In this document: in pieces, positions 32,672-43,128 of the stretch | How the letters are laid out: the number at the start of each line of letters is the position of its first letter | Numbering within the stretch: position 1 is the stretch's first letter | DNA from: Thermoflexus hugenholtzii JAD2 | GTDB taxonomy: Bacteria; Chloroflexota; Dehalococcoidia; UBA2979 | Assembly (NCBI GenBank): GCA_945903275.1 | Contig: CAMDNW010000003.1 | Coordinates: forward strand, 62,001 to 126,000 | Length of the DNA: 64,000 nt | Direction of reading: 5' to 3' | Translations under genes and position numbers: made by a program | Notes under the pieces: generated by a model | Databases searched by the model: none | What the model saw: the letters and a program-made list of their open reading frames with translations, nothing else | Told to the model about the DNA's origin: nothing

Positions 32672-34183
32672 TCAGACCTCGGCAGTCTCGATAGTGACGG
32701 TGCCGCTCGAGCCATCCACGGTGACCATCGCTCCGTCGGGTATGAGCAAGGTCGCCCCTGTGGCACCGACGACGGCGGGGATGCCGAACTCGCGCGCGAC
32801 GACCGCTGCGTGAGCGAGCAGACTACCTGTGCCGGTGACCAGAGCCCCAACGACACCGAAGTACGGCGTCCACTCAGGCGATGTCGCGGGGCAAACGAGC
32901 ACGTCACCGGGTTCGAGGCGGTACGCCTCTGGCAGCCCGACGACAATCCGCGCGCGGCCTCGGTATACGCCCGCCGAAGCGGCGGTGCCGCGCACGACCT
33001 GCACCGTGCCGGTTGGTGCGGCTATCACAGCGGACTGGGCGCCGAGGCGGGCCGGTGGGCTGACAGCACGCCAGCGCACTTGCCGATCGCGCCGCTCAGC
33101 GACCCTCTCGTCCGGCGTACGAGTGCTGTCCTCGAGCACGGCGATCACCTCGTCGAGTGTCAGGTAGAAGATGTCGCCAGGTTCCGCGAGCAGGCCGCGC
33201 GACACGAGGTACGCGCCAGTGCGGAGCCAGCGGATGCGGGATGCGGCGATCATGCGCTGGTCGCAGAGCAGGTTGTGATCCTCAGAGGCGGGTGCAAGGT
33301 GCTTCGCGACCGCAAGAACGCGGCGCAGCAATACGATGTCGTCATCATTGCCGAGCGCCGAGAGTTCTGCCTCGAGTACTGCACGGCGTCGCGCGGCACG
33401 CTGCTCCGCGAGGCGAGGGGCGCGATCATCAGTCTCGTGCGCCATCGCAGCGACCATACCAAGCGGGATCGCGGGATCTTCGCGCCAGGTCGGCAGGTCA
33501 ACGAGATGAGTGGTCGTTGTGAAGCCGTAAAGCTCCATCAACGTGTCCCACTCCGCGCGGAAAGCGCGTGCAGCAGCAGAGTCGCCAGCCACCACCTCGC
33601 CTGCCTCAACCGTCGCGAGGATCGCCGGGGCACTGACAACGATACGCCCGAGCGACCAGAGCGCCGAGGCACGCTCGGAGGAGGCGTTGGGGAAGCCGCC
33701 GAGCATGGCGAGCGCATCGGCGCGACGCTCCTCGCCAAAGCGCTTGGAGTAGAGGTCGACCCAGAGCGCCGAGGCGGGAAATACATGGCCCATCGTATCG
33801 CGGTGGACACCTCCGAAGGCCTCCCAGAAGCGCTGGTCGAGGCCCGCGAGCACCTCCCGCCATTGGCCGGGTGCGACCGAGGCGGGATCGAAGGCCTCGA
33901 GTTCCGCGCAGGAGGCATCGACCGGCGGAAGGCGGCGTTCGCGCCAGCCAAGCACGATCGACTCGTCACTCGGCTCAGTGGCGGGGCGAATGTTCACCTC
34001 GCGGCCGAAGCCATAGCCGTTGATGGTGACGGAGCCGGGCAAGCCATCGTCGTTCATGCGGGCTCGGGTCGCTTGCAGCGATTGTTCGAGCGGCGTCACA
34101 GAACCGACGAAGTGCTCGTTGTGTACCCACGCGACGCGCTCGTACTCAGGATCCGGTAACGCAAACTCGACGGCATCTGCCAA
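32672..34183 (-). CDS. PEP-utilising enzyme: substrate domain plus swivelling His domain
   Basis: The 503-residue protein has a long helical region, similar in length to the rifampin-binding domain of Rph, and ends in the PEP-utilising mobile domain: GDVLVCPATSPEWTPYFGVVGALVTGTGSLLAHAAVVAREFGIPAVVG, where His of LLAHAAV is the phosphoryl carrier. It lacks an ATP-grasp domain; that is supplied by the next gene. The TTG at 34183 is preferred because GGGAGAGAGG precedes it by nine bases; the longer frame would begin inside the terminator hairpin at 34239. The substrate may be rifampin or another small molecule; this is inference. Confidence 0.85.
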   Translation of the reverse strand: MADAVEFALPDPEYERVAWVHNEHFVGSVTPLEQSLQATRARMNDDGLPGSVTINGYGFGREVNIRPATEPSDESIVLGWRERRLPPVDASCAELEAFDPASVAPGQWREVLAGLDQRFWEAFGGVHRDTMGHVFPASALWVDLYSKRFGEERRADALAMLGGFPNASSERASALWSLGRIVVSAPAILATVEAGEVVAGDSAAARAFRAEWDTLMELYGFTTTTHLVDLPTWREDPAIPLGMVAAMAHETDDRAPRLAEQRAARRRAVLEAELSALGNDDDIVLLRRVLAVAKHLAPASEDHNLLCDQRMIAASRIRWLRTGAYLVSRGLLAEPGDIFYLTLDEVIAVLEDSTRTPDERVAERRDRQVRWRAVSPPARLGAQSAVIAAPTGTVQVVRGTAASAGVYRGRARIVVGLPEAYRLEPGDVLVCPATSPEWTPYFGVVGALVTGTGSLLAHAAVVAREFGIPAVVGATGATLLIPDGAMVTVDGSSGTVTIETAEV

Positions 34184-34238
34184 CGTCGGTGACCTCTCTC
34201 CCGGGACACTCCGACGTTTCGATGAATGTCCGGGATCA

Positions 34239-34264
34239 GTAAACCCCGCGTGAGCGGGGTTTAC
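34239..34264. terminator. Hairpin after erpA
   Basis: GTAAACCCCGC and GCGGGGTTTAC pair perfectly over 11 bases with a GTGA loop. It lies just downstream of the erpA stop on that strand. The T-run is short, so it may act as a barrier rather than a classical terminator. Confidence 0.65.
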
Positions 34265-34285
34265 ATCATATCGCAAAACGCGGGG

Positions 34286-34672
34286 TCAGTGCCCGCAAGC
34301 GCGCGGCGTCCCGCCCTCGGCAGAGAACGACGAGCCACACGCGCACGAAGCTGTCGCGTTCGGGTTGTAGATGGTGAAGCCAGACTTCATAAGGTCTTCG
34401 ACGTAGTCGACCTCAGCGCCGCCGATGAGGCGGACAGAGTCGGGGTCGATAAGGAGGCGCAGACCAGAGACGGAGATGACGGTGTCATCGGTCTCGGCTT
34501 CTTGGGCGAGCGCCATACCGTATTGATAGCCGCTGCAGCCGCCGCCGACGACGAAGACGCGCAGCGAACCGTCGGGCATCCCCTTGGAGGCAAGGAGTTC
34601 CTTGGCTCGGGCAGCGGCCTTCGGGGTCACGGTGACGAGATGGCTCTGCTCGATTTCAATCTCAGTGGTCAT
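34286..34672 (-). CDS. erpA: ErpA/IscA-type Fe-S carrier (HesB family)
   Basis: The 128-residue A-type carrier delivers clusters from the assembly scaffold to apo-proteins. The three conserved cysteines are in VVGGGCSGYQYGM and in the C-terminal pair SCACGSSF. The N-terminus VTVTPKAAARAKELLASKG and the middle LLIDPDSVRLIGGAEVDYVEDLMKSGF are typical. The C-terminus is about 15 residues longer than usual and ends in CGH, possibly an extra metal site. It forms a group with the second SufR-like regulator and the cysteine desulfurase. Confidence 0.92.
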   Translation of the reverse strand: MTTEIEIEQSHLVTVTPKAAARAKELLASKGMPDGSLRVFVVGGGCSGYQYGMALAQEAETDDTVISVSGLRLLIDPDSVRLIGGAEVDYVEDLMKSGFTIYNPNATASCACGSSFSAEGGTPRACGH

Positions 34673-34774
34673 TGGAAGGTTCCTTACCTCAGTGACTCAC
34701 GAACAAACCCATCTTAGCACGGCAGCAATACCCCTTCCAGCAGCCAGTAGATGGGTAGCCCAAGCGGGGCGTAC

Positions 34775-35443
34775 CTAGCCCACTTGGTAGCCGCAGGCGA
34801 ACTCGTTACGGAGATCCGAAGCCGGTAAGGGCGTGATGGGCGCCCGCACCATTGCCTCTAGCAGCCGCCGGTCGTGCGCGCAGGCACCCAGAGCCGCACC
34901 CATCGTCTCGAAACGGGCGCATGGGCAGCCTCGGCCGAGCAACCGGAGGCCATCGGAGGTAGATTCAACCTCGTAGTCGAAGCCGTCGGTGGCGAGCAAG
35001 GCGGCGGTAGAGCGGAGTCGCTGCTCGACGGTGTCACCCTCGACGCGTGGGGCGTATTCGTGGGCCAGGCGCTCGGCGATCTTGTGGAAGAGCAGCCCAG
35101 CGAGTTCAGAGCCGGAACGGCCTGCGGTTTCATCGCTATCCAGTGCCACGATTTCGTCGACAAGCCGCCGGGTCAGGCGGACGTAATGGTGGGAGAACAA
35201 TTCCGCACCGGCCTCAGTGAGCGAGAAGGCGTACTTCGGGCGGCCGATGCCGCCTCGTACCTGTACGACGCTCACATACCCGTCGCGCATCAGAACATCG
35301 AGGTGACGGCGCACCGTTGCGCCCGCCAGCCCGAGGGCATGCACGAGGTCTTCGACAGACACACCGTCGCTATGCCGGAGGATGTTCAGGATTGCTTCCC
35401 GGCTGCTTTCGAGCCGCCCTGCCATTGCCATCACATCGAGCAT
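34775..35443 (-). CDS. Second SufR-type regulator, paralogue of sufR
   Basis: The 222-residue protein has the same design as the regulator of the suf operon: winged-helix ILNILRHSDGVSVEDLVHALGLAGATVRRHLDVLM, then a long helical part with FHKIAERLAHEYAPRVEGD, and a C-terminal cysteine region GCPCARFETMGAALGACAHD...FACGY. The spacing C-x12-C-x28-C nearly matches that of the 12 kb protein, C-x12-C-x27-C. A Fe-S cluster is therefore likely. It is divergent from the NifS/IscS gene, whose promoter it may control. Confidence 0.83.
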   Translation of the reverse strand: MLDVMAMAGRLESSREAILNILRHSDGVSVEDLVHALGLAGATVRRHLDVLMRDGYVSVVQVRGGIGRPKYAFSLTEAGAELFSHHYVRLTRRLVDEIVALDSDETAGRSGSELAGLLFHKIAERLAHEYAPRVEGDTVEQRLRSTAALLATDGFDYEVESTSDGLRLLGRGCPCARFETMGAALGACAHDRRLLEAMVRAPITPLPASDLRNEFACGYQVG

Positions 35444-35536
35444 ATGCGTGGCACGGCGAGCCCGTCAACGTTTCGCGCTTTTCATGCAAACAACCAGACA
35501 ACCATCTGTCGCGCTCCGCGCTACGATAGATCGGCG

Positions 35537-36751
35537 ATGGCAGACCGCATCTACCTCGACCACGCGTCCACCACACCGCCCGACCCACGGGTAGTGGACG
35601 CGATGCTCACGTACCTCCGTGAGCGCTGGTACAACCCCTCCTCGATCTATGTCGAAGCGCAGCAGGCTCGTGCGGCCATCAATGACGCCCGCGCCGTGGT
35701 CGCCTCAGCAATCGGCGCGCTGCCGGAGGAGATCATCTTCACCTCAGGCGGCTCGGAGTCAGACAGCCTCGCGATTCGAGGGGTCCTCGAAGCCTCGAAG
35801 GCGCGAGGGCGGCACTTCATTACGTGCGCCGTCGAGCATCACGCCGTTCTCGACACTGCAGAGCAACTCGGACGCGACGGGGCAGCCGAAGTGACCATCG
35901 TGGGCGTCGGGATGGACGGCCGCGTCGACCCGGCAGTGGTGGCCGCCGCCGTGCGCGACGACACCGTGCTCGTCTCGATCATGCATGCGAACAACGAGGT
36001 CGGCGCGATCAACGACATCGCGGAGATCGCGAAGCGTGTCCACGCGCGTAACGCGCACGCGATGGTGCACACAGACGCCGTGCAGTCTGCCTCACACATG
36101 GGTGTGAACGTACATGCGCTGGGCGTCGACTTGCTCACGCTCACAGGGCATAAGTTCTATGGGCCACGAGGCGCGGGTGTGCTGTACGCGCGCTCGGGTA
36201 CGCCGCTCGCGCCGCAGATCATCGGTGGCGGGCAAGAAAAAGATCGCCGCGCGGGCACTGAGAACACCGCTGCGCTCGTCGGCCTCGCCGAGGCGATACG
36301 CATCGCCGCCGCACAGCGCGAGGCCGACATCATCCACGAGCGCACATTGCAGCAACGCCTCATCGAAGAGTTGCCCAAGCGCATCCCGCTCGCGGGCATC
36401 ACGGGCCCGCGCAACCTCGACCACCGGCTGCCTGGCTCGGCATCGTTCGTGATCGCGTTCGTCGAAGGCGAGTCGATTCTGCTGGCGCTCGACCTCGCGG
36501 GCGTTGCAGCGTCCTCTGGCTCCGCGTGCACCACCGGGTCGGTGGAGCCGAGCCACGTCCTCGTCGCGATGGGCGTGCCGCCAGCACTGGCGCGCGGATC
36601 GTTGCGCTTCACCTTTGGACGGCAGAACACAGAGGCTGATGTTGACCGGCTACTCGAGGTGCTTCCGCCGATCGTCCAGCGAATGCGCGCGCTCTCACCG
36701 ATGCCGGTGACAGAGCCACCCGCCGATTACCTGCCTTGGTTGGCATCGTGA
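35537..36751 (+). CDS. Cysteine desulfurase, NifS/IscS type
   Basis: The 404-residue PLP enzyme is a group I desulfurase. It has IYLDHASTTPPDPRVVDAM, IIFTSGGSESDSLAIRG with the cofactor site, MHANNEVGAINDI, the PLP-lysine LLTLTGHKFYGPRGAGVLY, and the longer mobile loop SSGSACTTGSVEPSHVL with the active cysteine. This contrasts with the SufS-type enzyme at 6.1 kb. It is followed by msrA with a GTGA overlap. It may serve tRNA thiolation (MnmA) or a backup Fe-S route; no mnmA is visible here. Confidence 0.93.
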   Translation: MADRIYLDHASTTPPDPRVVDAMLTYLRERWYNPSSIYVEAQQARAAINDARAVVASAIGALPEEIIFTSGGSESDSLAIRGVLEASKARGRHFITCAVEHHAVLDTAEQLGRDGAAEVTIVGVGMDGRVDPAVVAAAVRDDTVLVSIMHANNEVGAINDIAEIAKRVHARNAHAMVHTDAVQSASHMGVNVHALGVDLLTLTGHKFYGPRGAGVLYARSGTPLAPQIIGGGQEKDRRAGTENTAALVGLAEAIRIAAAQREADIIHERTLQQRLIEELPKRIPLAGITGPRNLDHRLPGSASFVIAFVEGESILLALDLAGVAASSGSACTTGSVEPSHVLVAMGVPPALARGSLRFTFGRQNTEADVDRLLEVLPPIVQRMRALSPMPVTEPPADYLPWLAS

Positions 36752-37296
36752 GCACCGAGGCGCGCATGGAAGTCGCGACGCTGGCCGGCGGCTGCTTCTG
36801 GTGCCTCGAAGCGGTGTACGAACTACTGCGCGGCGTCGAACGAGTAGAGTCGGGCTACATCGGCGGCGACGTGGTGTACCCGACGTACGAGCAGGTATGC
36901 GAAGGCATGACCGGGCACGCCGAGGCGGTGCGCATCGAGTTCGACCCGTCACAGATCACCTACGCCGACTTGCTGGATGTCTTCTTCACCATCCACGACC
37001 CAACCACGCTGAACCGGCAAGGCCCGGATGTCGGGACGCAGTACCGCTCCGCGATCTTCACGCACTCGGGCGAGCAATTCGAGGCGGCAGAGCGCGCGTT
37101 GCAGGAGCAAGCCGCCTCGGGACACTGGCGCGACCCAATCGTCACGCAGGTGCAGTCGGTTTCGATGTGGTACGTAGCAGAGCAGTACCATCAGGGCTAC
37201 TACCGCGCGAACCCGTGGCAGGGCTACTGCCAGATCGTCGTGGAGCCGAAGGTCGCGAAAGCCCGCGCGAAGTATTTCGAACGCCTCAAGCGATAA
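36748..37296 (+). CDS. msrA: Peptide methionine sulfoxide reductase MsrA
   Basis: The 182-residue enzyme reduces methionine-S-sulfoxide in proteins. The nucleophilic Cys is in LAGGCFWCLEAVY, followed by GYIGGDVVYPTYEQVCEGMTGHAEAVRIEFDP and QYRSAIFTHSGEQ. Resolving Cys candidates include QGYCQIVV near the end. The GTG at 36748 overlaps the desulfurase stop. Pairing with a sulfur-metabolism enzyme fits an oxidative-stress function. Confidence 0.95.
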   Translation: MSTEARMEVATLAGGCFWCLEAVYELLRGVERVESGYIGGDVVYPTYEQVCEGMTGHAEAVRIEFDPSQITYADLLDVFFTIHDPTTLNRQGPDVGTQYRSAIFTHSGEQFEAAERALQEQAASGHWRDPIVTQVQSVSMWYVAEQYHQGYYRANPWQGYCQIVVEPKVAKARAKYFERLKR

Positions 37297-37298
37297 CC

Positions 37299-38045
37299 GT
37301 GCAGTTCAGCACCAGCCAACTGGCGTGGATGCAGTCGCTGATCGATGAGCACCACGTGCTCGCCGGCGACCTGACTGACCAGCACAGCGCGTGGTTCCTG
37401 CGCAATAACGATGCACCGACGCGGGGCGATGGCAACCACGTCCGCCGCATCCGCAATGGCGCGGACATCGATATCTTCTTCGCAGCAATCGAAGCACACT
37501 ACGCGCACCTTCCCTTCCGCTCCGTGCGCTGCGACTGGTTTACGCCGCCACCCGTCGAGGCTCGCCTGCTCGCCGAGGACTACCAGTCCCAAATCGAGAT
37601 CGTGATGGGCGCGGACGGGTCACTCGGCGGGAAGCCAGCGGCGGTGGAGATACGCACTGTCGGGTGTGACTCGCCAGACCTCGCACGCCTCGTGAAACTT
37701 GATAGTGGTGAGGAGTGGTCTGGTGTCTGGGCGCTGATCCAGCGGCGGGCCGATGCATTCACGTGGTACGTAGCCTACGAGGACGGCCAGCCGGCCGGGC
37801 ACTTCTCGCAACGGACACGCGATGGCCTCGGCTACCTCGAATCACTATTCGTCGACCCAGCGTACCGGCTACGCGGGATCGCGACGGCGCTCACCCACTA
37901 CGCGGCGGCAGCGGCAAGAGCGGAGGGCGCAAAGGTCGTATTTCTGCCCGCCGCCGCGGACGACACGCCAAAAGCGATGTACCGCGGCATGGGCTTCGTC
38001 CCGGTGTACGCGTTCCGCAACTACTGGAAGACGGTCACACCCTGA
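37299..38045 (+). CDS. GNAT-family N-acetyltransferase
   Basis: The 248-residue protein has an uncharacterised N-terminal half and a C-terminal GNAT domain: [57 protein letters not shown] and [12 protein letters not shown]. The R-x-x-G-x-A-type acetyl-CoA loop (RLRGIATAL) is present. The bipartite design resembles acetyltransferases acting on small molecules. It begins two bases after msrA at a GTG, and is likely in the same unit. Confidence 0.85.
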   Translation: MQFSTSQLAWMQSLIDEHHVLAGDLTDQHSAWFLRNNDAPTRGDGNHVRRIRNGADIDIFFAAIEAHYAHLPFRSVRCDWFTPPPVEARLLAEDYQSQIEIVMGADGSLGGKPAAVEIRTVGCDSPDLARLVKLDSGEEWSGVWALIQRRADAFTWYVAYEDGQPAGHFSQRTRDGLGYLESLFVDPAYRLRGIATALTHYAAAAARAEGAKVVFLPAAADDTPKAMYRGMGFVPVYAFRNYWKTVTP

Positions 38046-38115
38046 CCGTAGCCTCGTCCGGCCAACCGCCTCGGCAGTTTGCCGCGGCCTCAGGCCTCGG
38101 CTAGGATTCGAGGCA

Positions 38116-38811
38116 ATGACGACACAACACGGCCTCGACCTCCACAGCGCCGCTTCGATCGGGCACGACCTCGCCCCGCTGGATCTCGACGAGGAACTCC
38201 GCAAGAACATCCTGCTGACCTCAGTCGACGATGTCATGAACTGGGCGCGCGCCTCGTCGCTATGGCCAGCGATGTTCGGCCTCGCCTGCTGCGCGATCGA
38301 GATGATCGCGACGGCGGCCTCGCGCTATGACATCGCGCGCTTCGGGTCGGAGGTGTTCCGCGCCTCGCCACGGCAAGCCGACCTCATGATCGTCGCGGGG
38401 ACGGTCACATGGAAGATGGCCCCCGCCGTCCGGCGGGTGTACATGCAGATGGCAGAGCCGAAATGGGTCATCTCCATGGGTGGCTGCGCGATCATGGGCG
38501 GCCCCTTCGCCTACGCCTACTCGGTACTCCCAGGCGTAAACCTCGTCTGCCCCGTCGACGTATACGTGCCCGGCTGTCCGCCGCGACCAGAGTCGCTGCT
38601 GCAGGGCCTGATGATGCTGCAGGACAAGATTAAGCAGCACGGCGTCGAGGCCGGCGGTCGCATGCGGCCCGAGCCGGACGGCGACTTCTCGCGCTACCTA
38701 CCCGCCGGCGACCCGCTACGCGCCGAACTCGAATCGCTGTTCCCGCCGTACCCCGGCCTGACCGACCCGAACCGCCTCATCGGCGGCTACCCCCGCCACG
38801 GCCAGACCTAA
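38116..38811 (+). CDS. nuoB: NADH-quinone oxidoreductase subunit B (solitary)
   Basis: The 231-residue protein carries cluster N2 of complex I, the last centre before quinone. Ligands are visible in [20 protein letters not shown] and VPGCPPRPE. The C-terminus is longer than in E. coli NuoB. The usual neighbours (nuoA, nuoCD) are absent: upstream is an acetyltransferase, downstream a terminator. It could be an accessory copy or part of a split complex-I locus. A clear ATG starts it at 38116. Confidence 0.93.
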   Translation: MTTQHGLDLHSAASIGHDLAPLDLDEELRKNILLTSVDDVMNWARASSLWPAMFGLACCAIEMIATAASRYDIARFGSEVFRASPRQADLMIVAGTVTWKMAPAVRRVYMQMAEPKWVISMGGCAIMGGPFAYAYSVLPGVNLVCPVDVYVPGCPPRPESLLQGLMMLQDKIKQHGVEAGGRMRPEPDGDFSRYLPAGDPLRAELESLFPPYPGLTDPNRLIGGYPRHGQT

Positions 38812-38835
38812 CCGTCTGGGGGATACACGACAACA

Positions 38836-38864
38836 AGAATGGGCACCCGGTGGGTGCCCATTCT
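38836..38864. terminator. Bidirectional hairpin after nuoB
   Basis: AGAATGGGCACCC and GGGTGCCCATTCT pair perfectly over 13 bases with a 3-base loop. It is placed between the ends of the convergent nuoB and PuuD-like genes, and can serve both. Confidence 0.85.
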
Positions 38865-38887
38865 GCGTATGCGGTGAGGCACGCGGA

Positions 38888-39625
38888 TTACATCGGGCGG
38901 AGCAGTATCTCCCAGCCGACGACATAGATAACGAGCGCGAGCACGACCGCCGAGATCACGACACTCTGCACGGTCTCCAGCGGCTTGCGCAGCATGCCCG
39001 GCCCGGTACCCCCGAGCAGGCCCAGCGCGTTGACCTCGATGACCCCCGCGACGACGAGCAAGAAGCCCCAGTAGACCGCGACCTGACTGGAATCGCCGGT
39101 AACGTAATAGTCGCCTGCGGCCGGCGCGAAGTGATGCGCCGCGCCCATGAAGAACAGCATCGTGACCGAGAGCAGCACATTGGTACGTGAGGCGAGGAAC
39201 GCCTTCCGGCCAGCGGCGGCGGCATTCGGAAGCGCCTGCCCGCCGGAGGCGGTAGCCTCGGCGTTCGCAATCACCACCTTCTGGTTCGGCCAGATCACGC
39301 CCCACACGTTGGCCAGCATGATTGTGCCGAGGAACGCGCCAGAGAGGATCGCTACGCCCGGCAGCGTGCGGTCGTAGACCTCCCAATCGAGGATCAGCAT
39401 CGCGAGACCTGTGAGGAAAGTCGCGAGCGCAGCCCAGCGGAACCACCACAACGCGCGCGGGACGAGCCGCCGGATCGCATCCGTCCGGGATCCGGCGTCC
39501 ATCTGTGCGAAGGCTGGCACCTGCACTAGGTTGAAGTAGTACAACAATCCGATCCAGGTGATCCCCGCGATGAAATGTCCCCAGCGGGCGAGGAACGAAA
39601 TCCCAGCCTCTGATATCAGCCCCAT
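38888..39625 (-). CDS. PuuD-like (urate oxidase N-terminal) membrane protein
   Basis: The 245-residue integral membrane protein has about six helices. ARWGHFIAGITWIGLLYYFN at the start, LVPRALWWFRWAALATFLTGLAML, and GVIWPNQKVVIANAEA are characteristic of the PuuD/DUF989 family. Full PuuD carries a C-terminal cytochrome c domain for urate hydroxylation; here it is absent, and the function is more likely electron transfer or unknown. Histidines in RWGHF and GAAHHFAPA could bind haem. It is divergent from sodN across an AT-rich gap. Confidence 0.8.
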   Translation of the reverse strand: MGLISEAGISFLARWGHFIAGITWIGLLYYFNLVQVPAFAQMDAGSRTDAIRRLVPRALWWFRWAALATFLTGLAMLILDWEVYDRTLPGVAILSGAFLGTIMLANVWGVIWPNQKVVIANAEATASGGQALPNAAAAGRKAFLASRTNVLLSVTMLFFMGAAHHFAPAAGDYYVTGDSSQVAVYWGFLLVVAGVIEVNALGLLGGTGPGMLRKPLETVQSVVISAVVLALVIYVVGWEILLRPM

Positions 39626-39664
39626 GTGATTACCCTTGTTCTCACCCGCCGCAGTAAGCAGACG

Positions 39665-39753
39665 TTGACGTTAAAAAAAAATATATCATTACGTTTGCTG
39701 ATAGTCGATTGATCGAGCATCCCTGTATCTTGCTCATGGCCCGCGCTCGCGGG
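39665..39753 (+). promoter_or_regulatory. AT-rich sodN promoter region
   Basis: TTGACG (39665-39670) is followed by a nine-base A run and an ATATATCATTACG stretch, very unlike the surrounding GC-rich DNA. A short hairpin CCCGCG-CT-CGCGGG (39740-39753) lies just before the sodN ribosome site GGAGGAG. A metal-responsive repressor (Nur/Fur type) is a reasonable expectation, but no clear box was identified. Confidence 0.4.
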
Positions 39754-39771
39754 TGTTTGGGAGGAGCATTC

Positions 39772-40209
39772 ATGCAGATCCGTCCACTGATCGAACGCTT
39801 TGTCCGCCCCGCCACTGTGGCCTACGCGCACTGCGACCTGCCGTGCGGCGTCTACGACCCCGCACAGGCCCGCATTGAGGCAGAGTCGGTGAAGGCCGTC
39901 CAGCAGCGATACCAGAACGCCGAGCAGATGCGCGGCGCGAACCAGACGCTGGAGGACTACCGCTCCCGTGCGCTGGCCATAAAGGAAGAGCGCGCAAACA
40001 TGGTGAAGGAGCACCTCTGGGTGCTCTGGACCGACTATTTCACCCCAGCGCACCTAGAGAAGTACCCACAGCTGCACGACATGTTTTGGAAGGCCACCAA
40101 AGAGGCTGGCGCTGCCAAGAAGTCGCAGGACCCCGAGCAGGGCCAGCGGCTGCTAGACGCGATCGCCGAGATCGACAAAGTCTTCTGGGAGACCAAGCAG
40201 CCCGCGTAA
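39772..40209 (+). CDS. sodN: Nickel superoxide dismutase precursor
   Basis: The 145-residue protein contains the complete nickel hook HCDLPCGVYDP. The 19 residues before the His (ending ATVAYA) form a propeptide that must be removed so that His20 becomes the N-terminus and ligates nickel together with Cys21 and Cys25. The remaining four-helix region (QARIEAESVKAVQQRYQNAEQM to KVFWETKQP) matches the family. It dismutates superoxide in the cytoplasm. The next gene encodes its maturation protease. The start at 39772 has GGAGGAG upstream. Confidence 0.96.
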   Translation: MQIRPLIERFVRPATVAYAHCDLPCGVYDPAQARIEAESVKAVQQRYQNAEQMRGANQTLEDYRSRALAIKEERANMVKEHLWVLWTDYFTPAHLEKYPQLHDMFWKATKEAGAAKKSQDPEQGQRLLDAIAEIDKVFWETKQPA

Positions 40210-40238
40210 TCCACGCGACGCGAGAGCAGGGGGCGACC

Positions 40239-40793
40239 GTGCGCAAGCCGCGCTGGCGCCCCCTGCTTGTTGCCCTCACTAGGGTGACGGCAGCGTTCGC
40301 CTCGTTTCGGTGGTTACGAGACGTGCGGCTATCCGTCGTAGCGGTGGCCGGCGAGAGCATGACGCCCGCGTTCCTGCCCGGCGATTTCATCCTGATCGCC
40401 AGGCGCGATATCCCACGGAATGAGCGCGCATACGGCCTCGTGGTCTGCTTGCGAGCCGCCGATGACCGGCTGCTGTTGAAGCGAATCGTGGGAGTGCCCG
40501 GCGACTCACTCCGCATCGGCACGACGGTGCAGGTAGCAGGGCGCGCGCTGCTGGAGCCACACGCGCACGGCGAGACCCCAGCGGCGCAGTACCGAGGCGT
40601 CTCGGCGCTCGGGCTAGGTGAATATCTGGTATTGGGCGACAACCGCGCAGCAAGCACAGATAGCCGCAATTTTGGCGCGGTGCGTGCCGAGCAGATCGAA
40701 GGCATCGCGGTGCTGCGCTACTGGCCGCCAGAACGGCTCGGCCTCATCCGCCGCGCGCCGCGGCGGTTCGCGGCATCGGGGGAATACGGATAG
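40239..40793 (+). CDS. sodX: Nickel-type SOD maturation protease (S26 signal-peptidase family)
   Basis: The 184-residue protein has the S26 catalytic pair: Ser in VAGESMTPAFLPGD and Lys in LLLKRIVGVPGDS, and the C-terminal box LGDNRAASTDSRNFGAV. A short basic N-terminus precedes the domain, and no clear membrane helix is seen. Directly behind sodN (29 bases), this is the arrangement known from actinobacteria and cyanobacteria, where it removes the SodN propeptide. The GTG at 40239 is chosen; a longer frame from 40086 overlaps sodN. Confidence 0.88.
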   Translation: MRKPRWRPLLVALTRVTAAFASFRWLRDVRLSVVAVAGESMTPAFLPGDFILIARRDIPRNERAYGLVVCLRAADDRLLLKRIVGVPGDSLRIGTTVQVAGRALLEPHAHGETPAAQYRGVSALGLGEYLVLGDNRAASTDSRNFGAVRAEQIEGIAVLRYWPPERLGLIRRAPRRFAASGEYG

Positions 40794-40863
40794 AGGACGG
40801 AGCCGCAACGGGCGACTCTTGCCATGGGTGGTACGCCCCCTCGCAAGGAGACTCGCCAGATAC

Positions 40864-41348
40864 AGCAGCGCTTCCGTCGCTCGACGAGGTGGTCATCGGG
40901 CTATCCGAACTCCGGCCGCTCGGGGCCGTGGCCGAGCGGCACTAGGCCACGAGGCATTCACCGCTGGGGTCGTGCATAACATCGGCCGCCTCGCACTCGA
41001 CCAGCACCGGCCAGCGCTGTTCGGCTTCACGGACGCCGACCTCGGCGGCGCGCTGGCCGGTGCTGGGACTTCCCACCGCCTTTGGCCGACGCAGTCGCCA
41101 ACCACCACTTGACCCCCGCTGCACTTCCCGATCCCATCAGCCTGACTGGATTCATCGTCCGCGCCCGGAAGTTCGCAAGGATGTACGGCCATGCTGAGGG
41201 CGTGCAACCAGCCCCACAACAGACGATCCCGCCAGCCGAGTGGCTCCAGCACCCGATCGCCTCGTCCCTGTGGGTGGCGGGAGGGGTGGGGCATCGAGGG
41301 CGTGCAGGCGCGGGTGAGCGTCTTCCTCGAGAACGCAATAACCCGGTA
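40864..41348 (+). pseudogene. Decayed HDOD-domain gene
   Basis: Pieces in different frames match one HDOD signalling protein in order: LPSLDEVVIGLSELRPLGAVAERH, then HEAFTAGVVHNIGRLALDQHRPALF and FTDADLGGALAG, then ADAVANHHLTPAALPDPISLTGFIVRARKFARMYG and WLQHPIASSL, and finally GVQARVSVFLENAITR before the stop at 41348. Frameshifts and an internal deletion after HRPALFG separate them. The N-terminal part of the protein is missing. The gene is clearly inactive. Confidence 0.8.
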
Positions 41349-41406
41349 GGTTTGCTTCTCATATCCTCTTGCTCTTGCACGTCTGCAAGCGATTCTGTAC
41401 AACGTC

Positions 41407-43105
<1,699 letters not shown>

Positions 43106-43128
43106 CCACCGATACGGAACGAACCCGC

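Noticed and set aside
32810-34159. A 449-codon plus-strand open frame across the PEP-utilising gene.
   Set aside because: It is antisense to a gene with clear domains and shows no recognisable protein.
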